Origin: Liolophura sinensis
Taxonomy: Eukaryota; Mollusca; Polyplacophora; Chitonida; Chitonidae
Assembly: GCF_032854445.1 (NCBI RefSeq)
Contig: NC_088300.1
Span: 52,860,984-52,924,983 of the forward strand
Length of the DNA: 64,000 nucleotides
Direction of reading: 5' to 3'
The position numbers and the translations under genes are program-made. This document shows positions 36,600-48,700 of this stretch, piece after piece (the first letter of the stretch is position 1; every line of letters begins with the position of its first letter). The notes under the pieces are model-generated. The model was given only the letters and a program-made list of their open reading frames with translations. It did no database searches and was not told the DNA's origin.

Positions 36600-36785
36600 T
36601 ACAGCATAGAGAGCAAAGCCAGAGCAGCGAAAACAGTGTGGCATTTAGCAAATTGTCACAAGTATCCGGTGAAATACGGCCTCTTGTCAGTTTAACTCAT
36701 TTAGGGTTTTATTCTAAATGATAATACAGAAGCATTTTGTATTCTAGCTGTTCATGTATATGCCTAAAAAGCAGCAAGGTATACG
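36600..36785 (-). repeat. Dispersed repeat family C copy, antisense
   Basis: Reads TTTAGCAAATTGTCACAAG, then GAAATACGGCCTCTTGTCAG, TTAGGGTTTTATTCTAA and GCTGTTCATGTATATGC, the reverse complement of the 27435 copy, with a 30-bp insertion. Confidence 0.65.
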
Positions 36786-37670
36786 CTCCTAGAACCATGA
36801 CATTCTGCTACATCGTTATCATCATCCATTCTCTGGGCCTACATTGCTGAGATTCGTAAATCAACCATGATCTGTATGGTCCATAAACTCTGGTGTAAAG
36901 CACCTGGTGCGGTGAGGCGGAAAATCGGCCCCAGAAAGGTACGATAAGAAAGTGCAAATTTCAAAATCCCAGCACATTTCTGTAAATTTCCAAATGAGAA
37001 GTATAAATCTTGGTCGAAGCACCCATGGAAGTTATATGGCCATAAAAGAAATAGTTACTTAGTAGTAACCCGCCAAAAATGCACTCTCCACCAAAAACGC
37101 CAATTTTTCGTTCAAACGAGGCATTGTGTTTTTAATTTACTGTATGAAGATTAACGTTAACCAGAAAAATATCTTATTATGGCAAGTCTAAAATCCATAT
37201 TTCTGCGATAGTCTCTCAGGCATCCTCCCAAGTACAGTGAACTAACGAAGTTCATCTTGAGAACATGTTGGACATCGAGTTCGAATCTTTCAGGCTCTTT
37301 TTTATTCTTTTCTTTGGAAACATTCTTTTGTGTGAGTATCGATAAAGGCCGCCTTGCATCTAACAAATGTTATAATGAATTAGAATGGTTGATCTATGGT
37401 ATTACGCTTCAGTGCATGTTTGGAGCTTTACAAGTCGCATGCTTGCCATATAACAGGAAAAGAAGAGTAAAACAGAGCAGAAAATAGAACTGGCCTTACG
37501 AGTGGGTCAGTTGCTGTCACTCACAGCTCTAGGTAGTTTCGCTACTTGAGGTGCACAGTTTCTCGCACTGGGGCCGATTCCTCGCCTTGCCATACCAGAT
37601 CCTTTATTACCCACACGATGGACTAATCTATGACTTGCAGACATCAGCGAAAGCAGCATCAAGGGTAAGG

Positions 37671-37707
37671 ACACATTCCGGCTACTCCTGGAGTAGCCAG
37701 AATGTGT
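37671..37707. repeat. 18-bp inverted repeat with one-base spacer
   Basis: ACACATTCCGGCTACTCC is followed by one T and then GGAGTAGCCAGAATGTGT, a palindrome with a single mismatch. It lies 80 bp from the larger hairpin at 37787-37948. Confidence 0.9.
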
Positions 37708-37786
37708 GAACATAATCACTGGGATTCGATATCTTTGATTCCTAATCACTAGAAATCTGCTTTCTTCACATCGTTTGTTTAAGGGT

Positions 37787-37948
37787 TTAACTCCTTCCTC
37801 TTGGTGTTTGTTGTGTAAACCGATACCACTGAACCTTGTTTCGTACCGAGTTAAATCCCGAGAATACGCATTCGAGGGATTTGACGAGGTACGAAACAAG
37901 GTTCAGCGGTATCGGGTTACACAGCAAACACTAAGACGAAGGTGTTAA
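37787..37948. repeat. Long hairpin: 73-bp arms, 16-bp loop
   Basis: Left arm 37787-37859 and right arm 37876-37948 are inverted copies with about 9 mismatches in 73 positions, e.g. GAACCTTGTTTCGTACC on the left and GGTACGAAACAAGGTTC on the right. A transcript would fold into a long duplex. Two minus-strand open frames (37507-37899 and 37917-38099) run into the arms and appear spurious. It could be a foldback element or a precursor of small RNAs; the sequence alone does not decide. Confidence 0.85.
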
Positions 37949-38099
37949 GGTCTATTCTCCCCCATAAACAACCGAAGAAAATGTGGTAAAAACTGCATAT
38001 TTCATACTGCCGTTCTGTTTTACTCCCTCCACAGAGGTCATGCATTTTAGACCAGTCAACGGCAAGCTTAGGCCATAGCAGCTGACCTAGATACATCAA

Positions 38100-39690
38100 A
38101 GCTGCGTATGTATGACGTCGTGTCTTACTGTTGTATTACGTGTTGTATTATTGCTGTATTGTGGAGAAATGTAAAAATTTACTGTACATGTATTAAGTTG
38201 TAATACGGCTGAGCTCAGATTGGAACGTCTTGAAATAAATGTTTCTCTTCAACCTTATGGAGATGTCTATAAGTTGTGTGAAATAACACTTTTACCACTG
38301 AAGGAAATTCAGATTGTTAACCATTATACAATTCTGGAAGCAACTCTAACAAACAAACTCAAATTCTTTTATTTGTAGACATAAACAACATGAAATGGTA
38401 TTACTCGGGGAGGTTAAAATACCGGCCGGTGTGTTGCGTAACACACTCGATGTCGTTTGAAAGGTCATCTCTAATTAATATGTATATTTGCACACAGCCC
38501 GTAAATAGCAACGGGGTAGAATAACTTTCCAACAGAATAATCGTGTTAGGTAAGAGAGTGTTAGAGAGTGCACGGATATGTCGGATGCAGTAAAGTATAG
38601 GAGGCACAGTATCATTGTCTCCAAAAATTCTCCTGTGCATTTATTTGCCTTAGATAGGTCATAAACCTGCCCCACGATATACAGTACGCAATGATGTCAC
38701 ATTATAAAAAAGACTACAGCATTAAGAACAAAACCAGAGCAGGGAAGACAGAGTGGTAAATGGCAAAAGGTGACTTCCATGACGTTCCAGTGATGTACGG
38801 CATCAAGACAAATCTGCCACATGAGGATATCGACGTGGAAAAGAGTATACTTGAAATGACGTAAACCCCTAAATAAAAAAAAACATAACATAAGGCTCAA
38901 ATCACTGCGAAAAACAAATTTTCGGTATGTTTTTAAAATTTATTTTGTTATACCTGTGTGCTTTGCAATACTTGCAACATGGTTTCGTTCGTGCAGACCT
39001 TGTGTTAGTAGCCTGTTGTGTATCACTCTTCACACTGTGCAGGGACGTTGTCAGGAATTACCGATATTGAGTGCATGAATCCTCTTGTGGCTGTTGGTGT
39101 TTTCATTAAGCGCAGTATAATAGACGTCACTACTCCAGTATTTAAGCTTAGAATATCGACTGTCTTCCCTGTATCGCTGAACACTGATGACTGTTCATAA
39201 CTTTACCAGCTTTATTTACTATTTATATATTATCTGTTACATACTCCTTGAGAACTGGTTTCTACCGTTGTTTTGGAATGGACCTAGTTGAATGATCTGT
39301 ATTGGAGGATCGAGACTATATTTTAAGAAGGTTGATCCGTCATTAGTTCCCTAATATTCATGGTGGTGTGAGTGCCTTTAAATTATGTGAGTTGACCTGA
39401 GTGTGTTAATCAGTATCTCTTGTGGTGTTGGTGTTTGTTTGCTGTGGTGATTGATGGATCTCTAGCATCTGGATACTGTTTCTTGTGTTAGTACACGAAT
39501 GTTCCTGCCTAATCGTTTTTAAATTTTGAGTACTGTTTTTTTTTTGTTCTTGGTTATATATTGTCAGGGCCTATCGTTCTTTACTTTTTGAATACACTTT
39601 CCTGGGTTGATATCATGGGTTGATATCGTGGTTGACAGAGTTGATTGAAATTAGACATAGTAAATTTTCCTTATTTGGACAGAAATATAT
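38100..39690. other. Intergenic DNA with repeat fragments
   Basis: Contains a minus-strand family C remnant (38700-38790) and a segment at about 39130-39290 (ACCAGCTTTATTTA, then TACTCCTTGAG and AACTGGTTTCTACC) that recurs at 44610-44700. No gene recognised. Confidence 0.5.
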
Positions 39691-40480
39691 CGATGAGTCC
39701 TGCATATGGCGTGAACATATCTCGCCTTTTAGCATTTGTTAGATCCTGTGTGTTGTGTGATTACAATCAACGGCACAAGTTATTTCCACAAAAACGAGTG
39801 TGTTAAGGTTATTCCATCAATCGCCTTCACTTTAAGTTTCTTATATCGCCACGTTGAATGTATGGAGAGTTGCAGTCAAGGCGCAAGTGAGATACATATT
39901 TTATCATCGATAATTTATTCACTAGGATGATACACGATTTGAATTCTGATTTCACTCATTCGCCTAGAACATACCCGTATATACTTTCTTAGTTCTTCGG
40001 TGGTTTGTGTTATGCGTCGTTTTGGGAGTTGGCCTTGCGATTATTGCTCTAGTACGCCCTTATTGCTTCGCGGCAGGTTTACAAATGTCTGATTCTAGGC
40101 ACAGATTAGTTTCTGAAAATCCTTTTGTGTCAAAAATATTAGCAGTGCCAACAGGTTTATTGATTTTTAGTAGTCTTTGTGGCGTCGGTGTCTAAATGCT
40201 GTCAGTGTGTTGTCTCCGTATCTGATTTGTCGTTTTTAATCTCTGAATAATCGTTTGTTAGTTTCTGAATACCCTTTCTTGTGTTCATGTATGGATGTAG
40301 TCAGGATTCATCATTATTTATATTTTAAATACTCAGTCTTGTGTTGATGTACGTTCCCAGGGATGATCGTTCTCCAGTAAGGAATATTCCGTCTTTTGTG
40401 CAGGACTGCCCGAATATTATAAATGTTGACCACTCGTTATAGTTTCTGAGTACTCCCTGTTAATGCTGTTGTAAACGTCG
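39380..40480. repeat. Composite repeat copy 2 with flanking degenerate ~65-bp repeats
   Basis: 39690-40110 is the second copy of the D-plus-B composite. Both sides (39400-39600 and 40180-40480) carry degenerate repeats of the theme TTTCTTGTGTTRATGTACG followed by ATCGTT and GAGTACT. The short frames here are repeat-derived. Confidence 0.55.
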
Positions 40481-40489
40481 CCGAACTGT

Positions 40490-42336
40490 GCACTTTACCT
40501 ACAGGGTTGGTTATGGTTATGGCTATATGGTTATAGCGGTTAAGTACTACTACCACCACGATATGGTTTGGTTACTGCCAATATGCAACTCGTTGAACCC
40601 AACCATTCATTCATTTCAAGTGCTACTACTCTGTGTTGGCGAAAAGACGAGGACATGATCTAAAATATTACCAGCATCATGGTTTCAATGAAATGTACAT
40701 CATCTCTTTTTGGTCAGCGCTTAGCCAAATATTGCACTACCTTATTGCTTCTGTAGAAGTGTTTCGCTAAAACAGGGGCATCTTCTCAGCGGTCTTTCGG
40801 CCCTTTAAGCGGCCATCAAGGAATCAGCATCCATAAATTCATGAACTGTCATATGTCCATCAATCAATGCATACAGCAATGGGAAGAACTGCAAAAAATA
40901 TCTCTTTCTGTGGTTTCCATGACTGCCAGCACTGCCTCTTTGGAAGATTCTGCCAGTAAGTGACTTAATTCCATTGTGCTATTAAGTTCTAATCTACCCG
41001 AGCCCAACCTAGCCTTCTAGTTATCCAAGGCGATCAGGCGGAAATTTTCAATTTTTCCGCCGCTTGCGCCCGGCCCCTTAAGGAAGCTGACTAGCTGGGG
41101 GCCACAGAGACGTTAGGACATATTCCGTACGCAGCACTGTGTAGACAGAAGGACGGTGCGAGGTGGTAATTTCGCAGATGACGAGTTTGAGAGTGGGCCT
41201 CGGGTTGTACCTGTCGTCACTGTTACTGAGAGGTTCCGCATGGTGGAGAGTCTGACACTGTGCCGACTCTTCCCAAGTACCTACCTCTTCTAGACACTTA
41301 TACCCGTGCCCATTAAGCTTCCCAAAGGAAGGTAAGTACTTTAACTACTGCTTGTTGTGAATGATATCGTATTCCATCACAACGCAATGCCAAGTCGGTC
41401 AAATACTCACACTTGTTCACATCCAGGGATGTTTCAAGAAGTGGATGCAATGTTGGATAAAAAATGTCGTCTATTTTACGGATGTCGGCTTCGGTTATGC
41501 ACTCCACCTATTCTACCGGTCAAAAGCATGGCACTGGGATAACAATGCCAGTCCTCTTGAAAATATATGTAAAAAATGTATAGCAATGTTTGCGCGCAAT
41601 TCTATAGATTAATCGAAAAATGAAATGATATGAAGCATAAAGTAAAAGTGACAATATAATGGTATGACTGGCATAAGAAAACATAGCATAAGGATGGCTT
41701 GTTTTCGAAAAAAATACCGATAAGATGGAAATGGAAGAAGTGCTTCTCATACGCCCTGTACAAGGCGCTTATCGTTTGAAAAGCATTAATACAATGAAGT
41801 CAAGAAACAAACGCACACGTACAATCACAGCCAAAGACGATAACGAAGATTAGGGCATTGATTCAAATATCTACCGTTTCGACAGTTTTACCCAGGCTCT
41901 AACATGCTGTCATAGTAAAACACGAAAAAAGGAAAGCAAAATATTCCGTTTTTTTTATTCGTTTGCCCTGTTCAAAGTTGGAAGAATGTAAGAAACTAAC
42001 TTTATATGTAATTTGTTATTCATTGTATGTCTGTCAAGAAAGCTTGGCGTTTTCTGTAATTTTGACGAGTGTCGATGGCACGCCCTTATTGGCCCTGCTA
42101 CCGAAAAAGACCCAATTAGTAAACAAGTGTAATGAGATAAGATTAATGCTGTTGAAGAAGAATAATTAATATTTTGTAAGCTTATGTTTGTACCCATCTC
42201 ATATAATTATTGAAAATTAATGACTGGCATCGCAGAAATAACAGTTGTAAATATATCAGTTCGGCAACGAGCTTATGGTTTACATATAGAAATATTAAGA
42301 ATTATAATGTTGATACATTTCATGAACTTCTTTCCC
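40490..42336. other. Upstream flank of the SLC18A-like gene
   Basis: GC-richer around 41030-41335, otherwise AT-rich. An 8-bp inverted pair GGCGGAAA and TTTCCGCC lies at 41037-41060. A candidate untranslated exon ends at 41334 (separate entry). The four overlapping frames at 41313-41750 have no family resemblance. Confidence 0.45.
41100..41334 (+). other. Possible 5' untranslated exon of the SLC18A-like gene
   Basis: A GC-richer block ending CCCAAAGGAAG followed by GTAAGTAC, a strong splice donor, about 1.4 kb before the coding start. A matching acceptor could be TTCTTCCAG at 42663-42671. Start is arbitrary. Supported only by splice-signal quality and composition. Confidence 0.25.
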
Positions 42337-42344
42337 TGACGTCA
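42337..42344. promoter_or_regulatory. CRE palindrome upstream of the SLC18A-like gene
   Basis: Perfect TGACGTCA about 380 bp before the start codon. Cyclic-AMP response elements are known regulators of vertebrate amine transporter genes; function here is inferred. The same 8-mer also occurs elsewhere in the window, so chance is possible. Confidence 0.3.
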
Positions 42345-42673
42345 TGACACCATCATTTGCGTAGTCTTACGTGGAAGATATCAGCTTCTTTTTGTTGGTA
42401 TATGTGTGACCCTTTTAGAACACAAAGATGGAATAATCTTAATGTCGTGTAGTGTTGTCCTAAGTATCTAAAACTATTAGAGATTTTCCTTGATCATCAT
42501 GCAATTTTGACATACATGCGCAGTGTTACATGAGTTTGCTTTTAATTTTGCGTTTCTTGTACATTCACAGGGCTTTTGCCGGTATTTCTAGTGCTGAAGA
42601 AGAGCATTATTGCTGAAATTCAAGCAACTGTCCTTACATCGTGGATGATCCACTGCTACCTGTTCTTCCAGAA

Positions 42674-42680
42674 TATAAAA
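42674..42680 (+). promoter_or_regulatory. TATA-box-like motif before the SLC18A-like start codon
   Basis: TATAAAA at 42674-42680, 47 bp before the ATG. It would imply a start site near 42704 and a leader of about 20 nt. The splice acceptor TTCTTCCAG just before it is an alternative explanation; both cannot apply to one transcript. Confidence 0.3.
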
Positions 42681-42726
42681 GGCGTCTGCAGTGTTCCATC
42701 TAGCTTGGTGTTTGTTATCCAACCCG

Positions 42727-45700
42727 ATGAAAATGGTGTTCGAAGTGTTCTGTAATATGTGTAGTAAGGAAGGATTTAAGGAGTGTCTTGGACGTGTCCG
42801 AAATTCCAGACACACTGTTCTCTTTTTGGTCTTCCTGTCCCTGCTTATCGATAATCTTCTACTGACAACCGTTGGTAAGTTCACGATATCAACCGATGGA
42901 ACATGGAGACACATGCATCATGTTATGACAAATGAGACATACCACATTCCTAACAGACTGTAAAGTGCTTTGATACACACAACGGGCATTAACACTTAAC
43001 ATTCTTCTAAGAGAACCGAACACCATGTAACAAAAAAACCCCTAGAATGTAATGGTTTAAAGTACATATCTGTCTATTTTGATGTGAAAAGCACTCCCTG
43101 GCCAAACCAACTGAAGCGGTGTTGGCGGCCTAGCCGATTGCCACCTCACCAACAAGTTCATAAATCATATGTAGTACGTCTGTGGATTTAAGTCAGAAGA
43201 TTTGTTTGGCATCTGGCGCATGGAGGTGGTTTACTTCGGTAACTTCACTTCCATCCTTATATAGGATCATCTCCGCCTTCATACAGGCTAAAAATTGTTG
43301 AGTAAGCCATGTAAATGTACATATATCTTGAAATACACTGTTTAACTGCAGTTGCAGTTCAGGACTCGAACCACAAGAAATCGTTATAAAAACCTTTTAA
43401 AACAAATTTCAACGAATATATTAATTTTAGTGAATAGAAGTGTTTACTCTGATCAATACAAGGCGACATTTATTAAATTTAGTTTGTATGTACTTGTTTT
43501 CAGTTCCCATAATTCCGGATTATCTCTTTGGAATCGACCAGAAAGAAGTCAAAGAGACTATAAAATCAATGAACCGGACACTGATATGTTTGAAAAATAG
43601 AACTAGTGGTCAACATCATCTTTTTCCTCATGAAAACAGCACCTTGACTTTAACACAGGAGTTACTGTCAAAGTCTATTCCGTTGGATATCATCAGTGAA
43701 AACAGCAAAGTTGGATGGTTATTCTCTTCCAGAGCGCTTGTGCAGATTGTAACAAACCCTTTCATTGGACCGTTGTCTAACAGGTAAGAGAGACAAATCT
43801 AAGAAACAATTTTATCAATGGATAGACTATAACGACATAAAATATATTTCAGAATTATGGTCTTTGTGCTCCATTCTTCTATATATGCGATTTGCCTTTC
43901 TTTGGTTAAGGGATTTATTTATGGCTGTGTTCAAAATAATGCATGGATCATTTTAAGAAGCTGACTTATTTTCCTCCAGCCACATTATAAGACAACCCTT
44001 TTGGCAATGCAGCAACAGTGATATATTGTTGAATTATCATTGCCACGAAGCGTTTGACGTAATATGAAATGAAAACTAAAAATGATAAACTTAGTACTGA
44101 TGATAGTGACATTCTTCAAATGCTCTCAAGAAAAAAATCCCCTGCCCAACGCTGCAGCCATTTATTTCTATATCCTTTCTTCTATGACGGTCACCGAGTT
44201 CACTCTGTGATGTCGTCAAATGCACATAGATACCTAGAGGGAAAATCCGAGGAAAGCGCCTTGAGTCTATGCGTCGAAACAGATATTCGTATCCCAGGCG
44301 CCAACCAAGATTTACGTTCCAGGTGTACGATATCTAGAAAAGACAAGTGAATAACATACATTGGTTGTGAAGAATGCTATAAGCATAGGTCATTTGTAAA
44401 GCGACGGTGGCCATGTTGGTTTCCTATTTTGAGCTTCACTTTGATCAAACATGATAATATTTCCAACTGTCTACAATGGTAACGTGTGTTGGAATGAATG
44501 TATACACGTCAAGATATATAGTCACCAGACAAAGTTCTTTGGTTTGATGTTGAGAATATCGACTTCCCTGTGGTGATCATGGGAAACTAATGACTCCTTG
44601 CCTCTTACATGCTATACCAGCTTTATTTAAAGGCGGTGTATAATTTCTTACATATTCCTTGAGGAACTGGTGTTTTAGGTTGTTCTGGAAATGGATCTTG
44701 CGATTATCGACGTGTAACGCCACTTTATAGTGTACTCCTCCTATGCGAATGTCGAAAACTCCATAATTGCGTTATGCTTTAGATTTATGTAGTTACATGT
44801 AGTGTTGGAGCCAAACCATTCCAAAAATGTAGCTTGACGGCTCTCAAAAGTAGGTTAGAAAGATTCTCCTTACATGTATGCTAATTTGTATATGTGTGCT
44901 ATATTATGTGTTGCATTTGAATATGGTTGTCTTTTTCACTTATTTGTGCCTTCTACTTGAATTAACTTCTCTATATTTCTTTGTTTCTGATTCTGAAATT
45001 TCTCAAGGAAACTGCGCAAGATTTTCTCTATAATCATGAACATATTTACAGGTTAAGAGAAGTGACCACGAACTGGACTGAATCTACCATGATAAATCAT
45101 ATATAGCTAAACGCCAGTTAACTTATCAGATATCCTTGGACACGGTCGTATCTTGGTAAATACTTATCATAATATTGAATTTTGGTTTCGTCAAGAATGA
45201 TAAGAAGTAGTTATATTTCTATACAAAGATTATCGTGCGGCTCCAAAGGTTACCGTTTCTCCAAACGTTACTGTTTCTCCAAAGGTTACCGTTTCGTTTA
45301 AGACATGAGCTTGCTCTTATTCCACCATATAAATCACATTTAAAGGTTAATAATTTTTGCCTTTCTTCTTTTTTCCTTCATCTGCTTTTCTGTTGTTTAG
45401 TTTTAATTTTTCTTTAATTATATCACAGCTGCTAAAGAGATTATTTGCATTTCATTTGATATTTCAAAGATGTAATAAGAAAACAATTAATCATCATTGC
45501 TAAAGGTTCTGTTAAAAACTTTAACGCTGTTAAGTGGATGTTCAGTTGCTATGGCAAGTCGGTTAATAACTTTAGTTGACTTTGCAGAAAAAATATGTGT
45601 TTTTCTTTTAGCTCCGGAGTAGACAAAGTTTGTTGAATAGTTATCAGACAGGCGAAAGTCTCTAAACGTTTTGTAGCCGTTGAAAAATAGTTGAAGAGAA

Positions 45701-48700
45701 ATTATGTGTGGCTCGCTTGTCAATCACATGTGAAATTGGTGCAGAGGTGGACGGCAAAGCACCTGTGCGGGGTCAGAATGCGCAAATAATTCAATTTCAC
45801 GGCAAGCGAACTGACAATGAAATAGCCTTGGGATGGAGAGCTGTGTTATCTGTCAGTTCCAGCTCAGTGCTGCTGTCGCATTAGAACGGCCAGTCTCCGC
45901 GCAGTGGTGTCCAGACAGCTATTAAAGGAAGCCTTTTGTCGGTTATAAAGTCTTAGAAGTGCATGAATGGGGCTGACCCGTGCTTCCCCAAGAACACAGC
46001 GTATCGGGTAATAAATGATCAATGTTCAATCGCGCCCTGCAAATCCTGTTAGAAAGGAAGTAACTTCAACATACTCTATTATATCCGCTGGTGTGGAAGT
46101 TCATAGGCTCGTTACATTAGGCGACACATAATAAGGTGGTTTAGAGAGTTTTATGAATGGACAGAATCTTCAACTAGAATTGTATAACTCATGTAGTATT
46201 ACATGAACAAGAGAAGGGATTCTATATTACACATATACATGTAGTTAATAACTGCTTAATCCGTCTGATCAGTGAGAGATGATGACTTAACAACAAGGCG
46301 TGGAGGTCCTCGCGAGGTACAATTGCAAACTGTTGCACGAAGTTCCATTTTATTCTTCACGCTGATTATTCTGGAATTGAAAGCACCATGTCTTTAGGAG
46401 ATGTATAAATTTCTGCTATCTATAAGTTACTGCTTTTTATAAGTTACTGCTATCTATAAGTTAGTGCTACCTAAGCATTTACTTGAATATTGAGAGGCAA
46501 ACAGGATTTCACTGATTTTGTATAACAGTTTGCCAACTATTACACTGTAGTCGTTGCTATGATTTTGGTCTCCATGCTCTAGTCTTTTGTGTTAAAAGAC
46601 AAATGTGCTTAAATAATTTCCCACATTCTTCATATACTTTCTAAGTTCTTTGGTGGTTTGTATTTTACGTCGTTTTGGGAATTGGCATTTCGATTGTTGA
46701 CCTGGAACGTCCTTATTGGTTGACGGATGGTATGCGAATGTCTGTTTCGACGCATAGATTACATAAAAGTACTTTAAAAGGTGCATATATTCATCTGTTG
46801 ACTTACACGTATATGATAATTATACAACATAAAAATAGAACAAAATCATAATTTCAGGGGTATAAGACACGGTTCCCTAATATCCCTTCGTAAAACATCT
46901 GGGGCCGATTCCATAAATTTGAACTTGATTATTATGCAAAGTTTACATTTTAAATATAGTTCAAATTGGGATTGGTTTGTCCTAACATAAGATTTTTTAC
47001 ATATTTAAACTTTTTTTACATTAAAAGTCCAAAAAAAAATCAATATAAATCAACTTTCAAATTTTGACACAAGTCAAAACTTTCTTCTGTGAATTAGGTC
47101 CAGTAGCTACATCGTCGTTTGCCTCACTTCTACTTTAAAAGGTTGGTCTTTTTTACGGTTTGTTTTCAGAGTGGGTTACTCTATCCTAATGCTATCCGGG
47201 TGCCTCATCATCTTATTGTCGTCCATAAGTAAGTTCATACGTTTATAGGTTATCTAGTCCTAGTTTGTTGGCTTCCTCTCAGGCCGTACGTGGGAAGGTC
47301 TGCCAGCAGCCTGCTGATGGTCTTGGGTTTCCACTGGGCTCCGCCCGGTTTCCCCCCACCTAAATGCTGGCCGCCGTCGTATAAGTGGAATATTCATGAG
47401 TACGACGTAAAACACCAATCAAAAAAATAAATCAATAGTGTTTGTCTTTTAGACACTTTAGGTCAACTCTTTGTCATATGTACTGTTATGTAGAAACACA
47501 CACAGATGACCAAAGAAAAATGAAGTTTATTTAGCATCTATACATATTTTTTTCGTATGAAACACCCATGCATAATTTACGGTTACTTTATTTATTTATA
47601 CTTGCACAGTTTATGAGTCCTCGAGTGTTTATCAAAAAAAAAAAACTATGAACAAGTTTTGATAAGATAATATTAAGACCTTATTATCTGTCAAGAACGT
47701 ACAATGTAGTACCATGCATTTATGATGCATTGAAACGCAGGTAGACGTACAATGGCTTTTTACGCACACATTGCTGTGGGGATGTTAAAAAGTTAGATCA
47801 TATCTATAACCATGTATTTCCTCTCTCTAAATCTAGTTTTCGCTGTCGGAGAAACGTTCGTACCTCTGCTAATAGCGCGTGCCATCCAAGGCTTTGGCTC
47901 AGCCTGTATGGCGGTATCAGGTGGGAATACAGTACCGTTAGTTTTTTTTTTGGTCTTCTTTCAATGCATACTCCTTACGCTCCCGTCGCTCGCTTTACAT
48001 CTCTTCCACCACTACTAGGCTTGTTTAGATTTAGCTTCACCATTGGTGTCCTAGCGCGGAACTATTTAATCAGGATTCAGCAATAAACTTGTCTCCTTTC
48101 CCTCTCATCACCGCGATCCCAGTGACCTCGGCGTTGTTCAGGATTTCTGTACAAAATTTGCTAGTGGCGGCAGTAATGTAAAATGAATGTAGAGAGCGAC
48201 GTATGCGCTGTAAGGAGTATGGTATCAGTGGTTCACACAGATGAGTTGTACTAGTTCTTGCGGAATGATGTAACGTTTTTATATCCAGATCTTTTCGGTT
48301 TCATGTCAGGTTAGCGAGGTGATGTGGGTTGTCACAGACACTACTTCCTCCTTGCGTAAAGCTGATCACCTTTGACTTGTTGGTTTCATTTAGAGTGTTG
48401 ATATCAATACGATTCTCTCTGTAATACATTTGCGAGATCACAGGCTTCACAAGATTTCAATACATTTTCTCAAAGGCAGAATACCATTACTTAAATATTA
48501 CTTAGTAACGAACCCAGTAGAGTTTGTTATATTAAGTGCAATCTGTGTGCCGTGTTTACTGTACTAGTATTGGACACGTCTTACATGTGCTAACCGCCAT
48601 TACCTTTGTTCTACAAACATGTATTGATTATTTTAGGAATGAGCATGATCGCTGAGAAATACCCGGATGATGTAGAAAGAAGTCGAGCAATGGGGATTGC

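Larger units (their letters stand above)
43784..47169 (+). other. SLC18A-like intron 2 (3.4 kb) with repeat insertions
   Basis: The largest intron. It holds a minus-strand family B fragment (44270-44325), the segment shared with 39130-39290 (44610-44700), an 18-bp minisatellite (45241-45296), a ~28-bp tandem repeat (46413-46472), a family C copy (46440-46590) and a family B copy (46625-46755). The open frames within it are not coding. Confidence 0.7.

Noticed and set aside
37507-37899. 130-codon minus-strand open frame
   Set aside because: Its N-terminal part is one arm of the 73-bp hairpin and its middle contains the 18-bp palindrome; no family resemblance.
44069-44350. 93-codon frame in SLC18A-like intron 2
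   Set aside because: Its end is an antisense family B repeat, and it does not fit any gap in the transporter, whose exons already join in frame.
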